Origin: Acidimicrobiales bacterium
Lineage (GTDB): Bacteria; Actinomycetota; Acidimicrobiia; Acidimicrobiales; RAAP-2
DNA length: 8,542 bases
NCBI GenBank assembly: GCA_017883105.1
Contig: JADGOF010000073.1
Coordinates: 1-8,542, forward strand
Direction: 5' to 3'
The notes under the pieces are model-generated. The model was given only the letters and a program-made list of their open reading frames with translations. It ran no database searches and was not told the origin of the DNA. Both the position numbers and the translations under genes were made by a program. Below, piece after piece: positions 1-6,195 of the stretch (its first letter is position 1; every line of letters begins with the position of its first letter).

Positions 1-1853
1 ACATGCACCTCGACAACTCGGCGTGCAACCTGGCCAGCCTCAACCTCATGAAGTTCCTCCACGAGGACTCCTCCTTCGACATCGAGGGTTTCCGGGCCGC
101 CGTCGAAGTGATCTTCACCGCGCAGGAGATCATCGTGGGCAACGCCGACTATCCCACCGAGAAGATCACCGAGAACTCCCGCCGCTTCCGTGAGCTGGGG
201 ATCGGGTACGCCAACCTCGGCGCACTGCTGATGGCCCAGGGACTGCCCTACGACTCCGACCAGGGGCGGGCGTGGGCCGGGGCCATCACCGCGTTGATGA
301 CCGGTCACGCCTATGCCACCTCGGCCCGCACCGCGGCCCGCATGGGCCCGTTCGCCGGCTATCACGAGAACGTCGAGCCGATGCTCAACGTCCTGCGCAT
401 GCACCGCGACGCGGTGGCCGGCATCGACGAGGAGCAGGTCCCGACCGACCTGCTGTGCGCCGCCCAAGAGGCATGGGAACTGGCCGTCGAGCTGGGTGAC
501 CAGTACGGCGTGCGCAACTCCCAGGCCAGCGTGCTGGCTCCCACCGGCACCATCGGCCTGTTGATGGACTGCGATACCACCGGTGTCGAGCCCGACCTCG
601 GACTGGTCAAGACGAAGAAGCTGGTCGGCGGCGGCACCATGTCGATCGTCAACCAGACGGTGCCCCGCGCCCTGACCAGGCTCGGGTACTCGCCCGATCA
701 GGTCGACGAGATCATCGCCTACATCGACGAGCACAAGACCATCGTGGGAGCCCCCTACCTGACCGCCGATCATCTGGGCGTCTTCGCCTGCTCGATGGGG
801 GACAACACCATCCACTACCTCGGCCACGTCCGCATGATGGGCGCCGTCCAGCCGTTCATCTCCGGTGCGATCTCCAAGACGGTCAACCTGCCCGAGGACG
901 TGACGGTGGAGGACGTCGAGCAGCTGCACATCGACGCCTGGCAGATGGGGATCAAGGCGGTGGCCATCTACCGCGACAACTGCAAGGTGGGCCAACCGCT
1001 CTCCACCACCAAGAAGGAGAGTGCGGAAGTCGACGTCAGCGGCGACGTGGTTCCGGCCGGTTCGGAAGCAGAGGCCCACGCCCGCGAGCTGGCGGAGAAG
1101 ATCGCGGTCCTTGAGGCTGCTCTGGCTCACGAGCAGACCCGTACCGCGGAGACCGTGCTGGTCGGGGCGGTGCGTGAGCGCCTGCCGCGACGGCGCAAGT
1201 CGTCGACCTTCGCCTTCCGGGTGGCCGACTGTGAGGGATACGTCACGGTCGGGGAGTACGAGGACGGGCGCCCCGGCGAGGTGTTCATGAAAGTGTCCAA
1301 GCAGGGCTCGACCCTGGCCGGCATCATGGACGCCTTCTCCATTTCGGTCAGCCTGGGTCTGCAGCACGGCGTGCCGCTGGCCACCTATGTCCGCAAGTAC
1401 ACCAACATGCGGTTCGAGCCGGCCGGCATCACCGACGACGCCGACCTCCGGATCGCCACCAGCCTGGTCGACTACATCTTCCGGCGGCTGGCCGTCGACT
1501 ACCTCCCCATGGAGGAGCGGGCCGAGCTCGGGGTGCTGTCCACCAGCGAGCGGATGCAGCCCACCCTGCCGGGCGTGGAGGAGACGGCGACCGAGTCCAC
1601 CGGTGTGGTCGAAGTGGAGGCGATCGACCCGGTCATCGCCACGGTTGTCGACGGCAGCACTCCGGCGCTGTTCGAGACACACGCCCCCACTCCGACAGCA
1701 GAGGCTGCGCCCGCGGCCGCGAGCGCCCAGCATCTGCTGGCCCGGGCCGAGCCCCGGGACGCCCCCTACTGCTACCAGTGCGGCAATGCCATGCAGCGGG
1801 CCGGGTCGTGCTACGTCTGCGCCAGCTGCGGGACCACCAGCGGCTGCTCGTAG
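1..1853 (+). CDS. nrdJ: Adenosylcobalamin-dependent (class II) ribonucleotide reductase, C-terminal two thirds; 5' end outside window
   Basis: Reduces ribonucleotides to deoxyribonucleotides using a B12-generated thiyl radical. The frame is open to the left edge, so the ATG at position 3 is an internal Met. In this family the sequence just before it reads NPCSEY and holds the radical Cys and Glu, so both should lie immediately upstream of the window. Visible parts, numbered from that Met: Cys8 in SACNLASLNL, the redox partner cysteine; APTGTIG at 179-185, the substrate-phosphate loop; the end of the barrel near residue 325; a charged helical linker, probably coiled coil, about 353-385; a TSCPD domain about 393-502; an Ala/Pro/Thr-rich flexible stretch; and a Cys-rich tail at 590-615 (CxxC, CxxCxxC, GCS) of the zinc-ribbon/thiol-relay type. 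Adding about 330 missing residues gives the usual 900-1000. Everything visible looks intact. Confidence 0.96.
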   Translation, partial: MHLDNSACNLASLNLMKFLHEDSSFDIEGFRAAVEVIFTAQEIIVGNADYPTEKITENSRRFRELGIGYANLGALLMAQGLPYDSDQGRAWAGAITALMTGHAYATSARTAARMGPFAGYHENVEPMLNVLRMHRDAVAGIDEEQVPTDLLCAAQEAWELAVELGDQYGVRNSQASVLAPTGTIGLLMDCDTTGVEPDLGLVKTKKLVGGGTMSIVNQTVPRALTRLGYSPDQVDEIIAYIDEHKTIVGAPYLTADHLGVFACSMGDNTIHYLGHVRMMGAVQPFISGAISKTVNLPEDVTVEDVEQLHIDAWQMGIKAVAIYRDNCKVGQPLSTTKKESAEVDVSGDVVPAGSEAEAHARELAEKIAVLEAALAHEQTRTAETVLVGAVRERLPRRRKSSTFAFRVADCEGYVTVGEYEDGRPGEVFMKVSKQGSTLAGIMDAFSISVSLGLQHGVPLATYVRKYTNMRFEPAGITDDADLRIATSLVDYIFRRLAVDYLPMEERAELGVLSTSERMQPTLPGVEETATESTGVVEVEAIDPVIATVVDGSTPALFETHAPTPTAEAAPAAASAQHLLARAEPRDAPYCYQCGNAMQRAGSCYVCASCGTTSGCS

Positions 1854-1893
1854 TGTCACCTCCCGACCGACGACGTGCCTTGCTTCGCTTCGT

Positions 1894-1917
1894 CCGGGGT
1901 TCTGCCGGTATCCCCGG
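1894..1917 (+). terminator. Possible terminator hairpin after nrdJ
   Basis: CCGGGG at 1894-1899 can pair with CCCCGG at 1912-1917 around a 12-nt loop, 40 nt after the nrdJ stop codon. No long T-run follows, only a pyrimidine-rich stretch (tctcccgtc), so this would be a weak or non-canonical terminator. Confidence 0.3.
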
Positions 1918-1950
1918 TCTCCCGTCATCCGTTCTTCAGGGTCAGTGCCC

Positions 1951-1956
1951 TAAATT
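1951..1956 (+). promoter_or_regulatory. Candidate -10 box (TAAATT) for a leaderless transcript of the next gene
   Basis: TAAATT fits TANNNT and ends 7 nt before the ATG at 1964 (4 nt before the GTG at 1961). Transcription would then begin at or beside the start codon. No Shine-Dalgarno site is present. No convincing -35 is visible. Confidence 0.4.
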
Positions 1957-1963
1957 GAGCGTG

Positions 1964-2482
1964 ATGTCCGGACAACATGTGCAAGACCAGGAGACCCCGT
2001 GGTTCGCGGACACCGCGGTCCAACCCCTGCTGACGCGGTTTCACGTTGACTTCAAACCGGGCAGCTCGTTGCCTGGTTGGCCGGGTCTGGTCCTCGCCAC
2101 CTTGGTGGCTCTCGCCGGGTCGCTGGTCGCCGACGTGCTGCTGGTGGCCCTCGGGACGAAGGTCTTTCCTTCGACCAACGGCTACGCCCACTTCCACGTC
2201 CAGTCCTATGCCAAGCTCACCGTGATCGGGGTGATCATCGCCTGTGCGGCATGGCCGATGGTGACCCGGATCTCGTCCCGGCCCCGGTGGCTCTTCTTCC
2301 GCATGGCCATCCTGGTGACGATCGTCCTGTTGCTGCCGGATCTGTGGATCCTGATGCGCGGCGCCCCGGCACGGGCAGTGCTGGTGTTGGTCGCCATGCA
2401 CCTGGCAATTGCCGTTGTGACCTACAACGCGCTCGTCCGGTTGGCACCGGCAGGGCGCTCCGTTACCCCCGCAACGGGCTGA
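1964..2482 (+). CDS. Four-helix integral membrane protein, DUF6069-like
   Basis: 172 residues with a hydrophilic N-tail of about 38 residues and four predicted helices at roughly 40-66, 82-102, 108-131 and 135-157. The last helix begins with an MHLAIA segment and ends in LVRLAP. The four-helix layout and the MHL...R pattern recall the actinobacterial DUF6069 family, which has no known function; this rests on my pattern memory. The frame also opens at an ATG at 1778 inside nrdJ, but that extension is Arg-rich and noncoding in character. I start at the ATG at 1964 (GTG at 1961 is the alternative) because a TAAATT box sits 7 nt upstream, as in a leaderless transcript. It is separated from nrdJ by about 110 nt and a possible terminator, so it is probably its own unit. 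Confidence 0.75.
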   Translation: MSGQHVQDQETPWFADTAVQPLLTRFHVDFKPGSSLPGWPGLVLATLVALAGSLVADVLLVALGTKVFPSTNGYAHFHVQSYAKLTVIGVIIACAAWPMVTRISSRPRWLFFRMAILVTIVLLLPDLWILMRGAPARAVLVLVAMHLAIAVVTYNALVRLAPAGRSVTPATG

Positions 2483-2730
2483 TCGGCGGGTCCTGCGCCT
2501 GCTCCATGCCGGGGTTCGGGCTTTGCCGCGACAGACATGGCGACGGCGGACAGGTCGGAACACCCGGGTCCGCGCCCAGGATGTCCGGGCCCGCACGAGA
2601 TCGGTGCCAGAATTGCGCGCGTCTGCTGTCGCTGATTGTCGCGCCGGAGTGCCCGGCCCGGGGAGCCGGCGGCGCTCGGGCCACATTCCCATCGAGAGAG
2701 GGCACCAGACGTTGCCGACCGTCGCCACCG
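2483..2730. other. Noncoding spacer between two membrane-protein genes
   Basis: About 250 nt with no credible gene. The open frames here (plus strand 2523-2741, minus strand 2463-2705) are Arg/Pro/Ser-rich, lack Shine-Dalgarno sites and resemble no protein I know. GC-rich self-complementary patches occur around 2650-2680, but no clean terminator is visible. Confidence 0.5.
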
Positions 2731-3252
2731 ATGATGACTGAGCCGTCACCGTCCGAACAGACCGGGCCCGGGCACCAGCGATCGGTGCACTGACTCGCCG
2801 ACTATGTGTACGGAACAATCTCGACCCTGGTGGCCATCGCCGGGCTCACCTTCGAGACCCATCCCGAGGCGCTGACCACAGCAGGGGTCGTCGTCGGCGC
2901 GCTGGCCATCTGGTTCGCCCACACGTTGTCGCGCCTGGTTGCCAAGCGGTCGTGGCAACGTCTCGAACTGCATGGGTCGGACGTCCGCACGGAACTCCAG
3001 GGTTCGTGGTCGATCGTGACCGCAGCCATCCCCTCCGTCATCATCTTCGTCCTGGCTGGCACCCACCTGTTCACCGTGAGGACCGCCTTCTTCATCGCCG
3101 AGGCGGTGGGCGTGCTTGCTCTCGCCATGGTGGGATTCGGGACGGCCGGCGGATCGGGACGCCCCAGGGGCCGCAGGATCCTCTACATCCTGGGACTGGT
3201 GTCGGTCGGGGTGACCATCGTGCTGCTCGAGTCGCTGGTCCATCTGCTGTAG
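2731..3252 (+). pseudogene. Multi-helix membrane protein; probable original N-terminus interrupted by in-frame TGA at 2791
   Basis: The clear coding part begins at the GTG at 2806 (149 codons including stop). It has about four hydrophobic segments: YGTISTLVAIAGL near the start, one with an IWFAHTLSRL motif, one around IPSVIIFVLAGTHLF, and a C-terminal pair ending LLESLVHLL. Conserved actinobacterial membrane proteins with a YGT...WLAH pattern look similar, but I know of no function. Directly upstream in the same frame, an ATG at 2731 (or 2734) gives a hydrophilic 20-residue tail, then TGA at 2791-2793, then LADYVYGT. A TGG to TGA change would restore one continuous protein with a normal cytoplasmic tail. 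Neither a Shine-Dalgarno site nor a -10 box precedes the GTG at 2806. It may be a nonsense mutation, a sequence error, or simply a real gene starting at 2806. Confidence 0.55.
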
Positions 3253-3271
3253 CCGGCGGACGGGCGAACGG

Positions 3272-3277
3272 TAGGGT
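3272..3277 (+). promoter_or_regulatory. Candidate -10 box (TAGGGT)
   Basis: TAGGGT fits the actinobacterial -10 pattern and lies 45 nt before the GGAGGAG ribosome-binding site of the small membrane protein. No good -35 is visible 17 nt upstream. Confidence 0.3.
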
Positions 3278-3322
3278 GGACAGTGAGGGGTTGTCTGCTC
3301 GAGACCCCGGAGGAGTGTGACG

Positions 3323-3643
3323 GTGAAGGACCACGATGTTGCCCGCGCCGCCGATCTGGACTCTGGTATCGGGGACGTGCCGGCGGCGGAGTTCACGGAA
3401 GCCGAGCTGACCGAGTTGGCGCTGGCGGCTGACCCAGATGCCCCCTTGGCGGAGGGCGCCGTTCCGCTGTCGGTCTACTTGGACCAGGCGCCCGGTCTGC
3501 TGCCGTCGTGGTACATGCCTTCCCCCATGGCCCGTTCGGGTAAGGGCTGGAGGATTCCGGTGGTGGTGGTGATCGTGGCCTCCTTCGTGATCATCGAGGC
3601 CTTCGGCCTGTGCAGCACGTTCGGCCAGCTGGTTCCGGCTTGA
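3323..3643 (+). CDS. Small single-helix membrane protein with a WYMPSPMAR juxtamembrane motif
   Basis: 106 residues. The first 65 or so are acidic (many Asp, Glu, Ala), followed by LPSWYMPSPMAR, a short basic patch, one helix (IPVVVVIVASFVIIEAFGL) and a short tail CSTFGQLVPA. The topology should be an acidic domain in the cytoplasm with the C-terminus outside. I recall similar small actinobacterial proteins with this motif but no assigned role. Start choice: a strong Shine-Dalgarno GGAGGAG at 3309-3315 lies 7 nt before the GTG at 3323. The in-frame GTG at 3317 would be only 1-3 nt from it. It begins 70 nt after the previous gene, with a TAGGGT box in between, so it could be transcribed alone. 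Confidence 0.8.
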   Translation: MKDHDVARAADLDSGIGDVPAAEFTEAELTELALAADPDAPLAEGAVPLSVYLDQAPGLLPSWYMPSPMARSGKGWRIPVVVVIVASFVIIEAFGLCSTFGQLVPA

Positions 3644-3704
3644 CAGGGGACCTCCGGACAGATCGGGGTCGGTCGGAGCGATCGAGCGGGATCCTCCGAT
3701 CCGG

Positions 3705-3734
3705 GTGACGGAATATCACTGAGCGAAAGATAAT
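3705..3734 (+). promoter_or_regulatory. Promoter of the LPFTG protein gene: GTGACG, 18 nt, GATAAT
   Basis: GTGACG (3705-3710, four of six to TTGACA) and GATAAT (3729-3734, five of six to TATAAT) are 18 nt apart. This is the best primary-sigma-type promoter in the window. Transcription would start near 3741, which leaves a leader of about 157 nt before the start codon at 3898. Confidence 0.5.
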
Positions 3735-3740
3735 GGACAC

Positions 3741-3897
3741 GTACAGTGGTGATCGGTGGATTGCCCCCGGTCGCTCGTTGCCAAGTGGTGCCTCGACCAG
3801 GCAAGATGGATCCAGAAGAGTACGCCGCAGGGATGTCCAGCGGGTGTGTGTTGGGTAACGCCGAGGCTCCACCTCCGCGGAAAGAAGGGCAGAGACG
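3741..3897 (+). promoter_or_regulatory. Long 5' leader of the LPFTG gene, possibly structured
   Basis: This stretch lies between the predicted transcription start and the start codon and has no credible reading frame of its own. TGCCT/AGGCA (3789-3803, 5-nt loop) can form a hairpin, and GAGG...CCTC near 3862-3875 can form another just before the GAAGG ribosome-binding site at 3884-3888. I checked it by eye against c-di-AMP (ydaO), c-di-GMP, cobalamin and SAM riboswitch cores and found no match. It may be regulatory or just a long untranslated region. Confidence 0.3.
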
Positions 3898-4197
3898 ATG
3901 TTGGCAAGACGATTGGTTATCGGGTCGGGATTCGCACTGGCGTCACTGGTCGTGGTGCCGAGCGTCGCTGGTGCTGCGGACACGGGTTGTTACACTTGCG
4001 CGCCGCCGGCTGTCGCGGCCACGGCGACGGGTGACGGCGGAACCGCGCTCCCCGCAACGTCCTCGGCAAGCGGCACCACCGGATCGACCTCCAGCCTCCC
4101 CTTCACCGGCGCGGACGTGGAGGAGTTGGCGGTAATCGGCGTCGGTGCCGTGCTGGCCGGAGGCATCATGCTTCGCCGCCGCCGGGCCCACGCCTGA
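3898..4197 (+). CDS. Small secreted cell-wall-anchored protein with LPFTG sorting signal
   Basis: 99 residues with all parts of a sortase substrate: a signal peptide (MLARR, hydrophobic core to about 20, likely cut after VAGA at 26), a short mature segment rich in Ala, Thr, Ser and Gly, the sorting motif LPFTG at 67-71, a hydrophobic helix about 76-92, and the basic tail RRRRAHA. The mature peptide left on the wall would be only about 44 residues. It holds one cysteine pair, CYTC at 31-34, right after the signal peptide. A GAAGG ribosome-binding site lies 9 nt before the ATG. The gene converges on a sortase gene, its obvious processing enzyme. No enzymatic domain is visible; the role could be a surface spacer, a thiol/metal-binding tag or a coat protein. 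The sorting-signal assignment is strong. Confidence 0.9.
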   Translation: MLARRLVIGSGFALASLVVVPSVAGAADTGCYTCAPPAVAATATGDGGTALPATSSASGTTGSTSSLPFTGADVEELAVIGVGAVLAGGIMLRRRRAHA

Positions 4198-4205
4198 CCG
4201 ACCCT

Positions 4206-4232
4206 CCGGGGTCCGCCCCGGCCCCAGGGCCG
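4206..4232. terminator. GC-rich hairpins between convergent LPFTG and sortase genes
   Basis: CCGGGG/CCCCGG (4206-4221, 4-nt loop) overlaps CGGCC/GGCCG (4219-4232). The two stems share bases, so they are alternatives. They begin 9 nt after the stop codon of the LPFTG gene and could terminate that gene. No T-tract follows. Confidence 0.4.
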
Positions 4233-4338
4233 GTGGTGAGAGGGTGACGTCGCCGTCCTTCGAGCCTTAGGAGCGGGCAACCTCCGAACGTGGCCGGCCA
4301 GCGGTGCCGACCTCCATTGCCGGTCAGTCGAGTCGTGG

Positions 4339-5250
4339 TCAGAAGCTGGCCGGAAGCAACGGCGCCAACGCGTCGAAGAAGAAGAACACCACCACCAGCC
4401 AGGTCAGGAGACCGACCACCAGGACGAAGGCGCGGCGCCCACCTTTGGACTTCGCTGCGCCGATCCACGCGCCCGTGATCAGCGCGACGACCGTGATACC
4501 CCACAGGATGGCAGCCATCCAGTTCTTGCCCGGGTTGGCCGAGGCACCCGGTGCCACCGGTCTTTCGTGGTGGGCCGGGACCGCGGCTGCCTTCGGGTGC
4601 ACCACGACGCTGGCCACCAGCGCGGCATGGACCACCAGGCGCTGTTCGGCGCTGTAGCGGGGATTGCAGGTGGTCAGGGTCAACTGCGGCGTCGACGTCG
4701 GCCCGACCACGGCGACGTCGGTCGGATCCACGGCCTGGCTGCTGATGACGTGATAAAGGAAGATCCCCTGAAGGGTGGTCACGATGATCGCGTCGCCGGG
4801 AAGCAGTGCATCGAGGCTGTAGAAGGGGTGGAGGTAGGTGGTCCGGTGTCCGGCGATCGCCGCGTTGCCGGCCTCGCCGGGAAGCGCTGTGCCCGGATAG
4901 TGGCCGGGCCCGGCCTGCAGTTGGGCCTCGCCGGTTCCCTCCACCACCACCATCGAGAGACCGATCTTGGGGATGGCGATGACACCGACCGGACTGCCGA
5001 CCGCCGGGTCGGGAATGACGCGGGCCACCTCGGGGGTCGGGACGGTCCCCTTCTTGGGCGCGGTGGGGTGCTTGTGGGCGATCGCCCCGGCCTGATGTTG
5101 GGACGCGCTGAACTCCTCGCGGAGGTGCGCCTGGGTCCGGGCTGTCATTAACCCGGTACCCCAGAGCAGGTAGGGAATGAACAGGAGGACCAGCACGCCG
5201 CCGATCAGCACAACCCGACCGACTGTCATCCGTATGGTCGTGAATGACAC
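4339..5250 (-). CDS. Sortase, class E-like transpeptidase with two C-terminal membrane helices
   Basis: Joins LPxTG-type proteins to the cell wall. Numbered from the GTG at 5250 (303 residues): an N-terminal helix about 10-30, an extracellular linker with Pro and Lys, then the sortase barrel with IPKIGLSMVV, the catalytic His135 in AGHRT, Cys195 in TLTTCNPR and Arg204 in QRLVV. Two further helices follow, about 244-266 and 275-297. The extra C-terminal membrane anchor is unlike most class A sortases and suits actinobacterial class E-like forms, though LPFTG rather than LAxTG is the substrate motif next door. Start: a TACCAT box on the minus strand (5262-5257) lies 6 nt before the GTG, as in a leaderless transcript. 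An ATG at 5319 would add 23 basic residues but lies inside a perfect 12-bp hairpin. The catalytic triad is complete. Confidence 0.92.
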   Translation of the reverse strand: MSFTTIRMTVGRVVLIGGVLVLLFIPYLLWGTGLMTARTQAHLREEFSASQHQAGAIAHKHPTAPKKGTVPTPEVARVIPDPAVGSPVGVIAIPKIGLSMVVVEGTGEAQLQAGPGHYPGTALPGEAGNAAIAGHRTTYLHPFYSLDALLPGDAIIVTTLQGIFLYHVISSQAVDPTDVAVVGPTSTPQLTLTTCNPRYSAEQRLVVHAALVASVVVHPKAAAVPAHHERPVAPGASANPGKNWMAAILWGITVVALITGAWIGAAKSKGGRRAFVLVVGLLTWLVVVFFFFDALAPLLPASF

Positions 5251-5256
5251 GGAGCG

Positions 5257-5262
5257 ATGGTA
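5257..5262 (-). promoter_or_regulatory. Candidate -10 box (TACCAT, minus strand) for leaderless sortase transcript
   Basis: Reading on the minus strand, TACCAT is followed by CGCTCC and then GTG at 5250. A weak CCCACA lies 17 nt upstream as a possible -35. It supports the GTG at 5250 over the ATG at 5319. Confidence 0.35.
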
Positions 5263-5316
5263 GTTGGGCGATCGCCGGATGTGGGACCGGGCTCGGGTCA
5301 ACCGGTCGGTGGTTGG

Positions 5317-5345
5317 CATTCCCGTGCCCTGACGGCACGGGAATG
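5317..5345. repeat. Perfect 12-bp inverted repeat with 5-nt spacer upstream of the sortase gene
   Basis: CATTCCCGTGCC (5317-5328) and GGCACGGGAATG (5334-5345) are exact reverse complements around CTGAC. It lies between two diverging genes, the sortase and the glycosyltransferase remnant. The left arm contains the most upstream possible sortase start codon. There is no T-run, so an operator or RNA hairpin is as likely as a terminator. Confidence 0.8.
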
Positions 5346-5359
5346 AACAACGGTTCCGG

Positions 5360-5365
5360 TACGAT
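5360..5365 (+). promoter_or_regulatory. Candidate -10 box (TACGAT) upstream of the truncated glycosyltransferase
   Basis: TACGAT fits TANNNT and begins 15 nt downstream of the inverted repeat, which would then overlap the -35 region. No clear -35 is seen. Weak evidence. Confidence 0.2.
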
Positions 5366-5441
5366 CAAGGACTCTTGACTGTCGCGTCGATGCACCGGGC
5401 CGGGTCCTGAACGCCGGCCTGACCGGGTCCTTGGCGAGCGG

Positions 5442-6122
5442 ATGCTCCTTCGGAACTCGCTACGCCGGGCGGATGCCATCATCTCGGTGTCGGCATTCAC
5501 CGCCGAGCGGGTCAAGGCACTGCTGGGGCGGGAATCCGTGGTCATCCATTCCGCTCCCGACCCCACCATGACCCCACCTTCGCAGGCCGCGGTGGCGCGG
5601 GTGCGGTTGAAGTACGGGCTTCCGGAGCGATTCATGTTGCATGTGGGGAACATCGAACCGCGCAAGGACATCGCCACGTTGGCGGTGGCCTCTCGAGCTG
5701 CGGGGATCGCCCTGGTGCTCACCGGGCACAGCCTGTGGGGCAGCGTGGCACCCACCGGGACGATGCAGATCGGTCACGTTCCCCACTCGGATCTTCCTGC
5801 GTTGTACGGAGCCGCCACCCTGGTCGGGTATGCCTCCCGCTACGAGGGATTCGGACTGCCGCCGGTGGAGGCCATGGCCTGCGGGGCCCCGGTGGTGACC
5901 ACGCCGGTCCCGGCCATCGTGGAGGCCGTGGGGGATGGCGTCGAGACGTTTCGGGCGGGCGATGTGGAGGGTCTCACCGAGACGCTGCGTGTCCTCGTCT
6001 CGGACGAGGGGCGCCGTGCCGAACTGGCCGAGCGCGGTGCCGAGCGTGTGCAACCCCTCACCTGGGATCGCACCGCCCGTGCCACGGGCGAGGTGTACCG
6101 CTCCCTCGGCCTCACCGTGTGA
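5442..6122 (+). pseudogene. Glycosyltransferase family 4, C-terminal half only (N-terminal domain missing)
   Basis: 226 residues, where intact GT4 enzymes usually have 350-400. It begins in the linker between the two Rossmann domains (NSLRRADAIISVSAFTAERV at 5-24) and contains the complete nucleotide-sugar-binding domain: MLHVGNIEPRKD with the phosphate-binding basic residues R74/K75, LVLTGHS, the region before SRYEGFGLPPVEAMACGAPVV with E135 and E143 forming the E-x7-E signature, and a C-terminal helix after LTWDR. The acceptor-binding N-terminal domain is absent. Upstream in this frame there is no other start codon before a TGA at 5376, and no N-terminal GT4 sequence is visible in the other frames of the 96 nt before the inverted repeat. 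It is likely a deletion remnant that may still be expressed; it is unlikely to transfer sugar alone. A GAGCG just before the ATG is a poor ribosome-binding site. Confidence 0.8.
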
Positions 6123-6175
6123 CCGACGCACCGATGCGGCCGGCTGTTTCCCGATCCCGCCTTCAGGTTCGGCCA

Positions 6176-6181
6176 TAGGGT
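6176..6181 (+). promoter_or_regulatory. Candidate -10 box (TAGGGT)
   Basis: TAGGGT begins 20 nt before the GTG at 6196. Transcription would begin near the GAGGGAG at 6187-6193, giving a very short leader. No good -35 is seen. Confidence 0.35.
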
Positions 6182-6195
6182 GCCGATGAGGGAGT

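Noticed and set aside
1387..1953. 188-codon plus-strand frame overlapping the end of nrdJ
   Set aside because: It is a Ser/Pro/Arg-rich shadow of the TSCPD and zinc-tail coding region.
2463..2705. 80-codon minus-strand frame in the spacer between membrane-protein genes
   Set aside because: No ribosome-binding site and no recognisable protein features; the composition is typical of random GC-rich DNA.
1925..2818. 297-codon minus-strand open frame opposite the DUF6069-like gene
   Set aside because: The composition is Arg/Gln/Gly/His-rich with no hydrophobic core or motif. The plus strand has a clean four-helix protein.
3741..3897. Known riboswitch upstream of a cell-wall gene (c-di-AMP or c-di-GMP types considered)
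   Set aside because: None of the conserved core sequences I know for these classes is present. Only a long leader is supported.
4166..5755. Long 529-codon open frame on the minus strand
   Set aside because: It overlaps the sortase in another frame and is full of Arg, Pro, Gly and His from GC-rich codon shadowing. The sortase frame has a complete catalytic triad.
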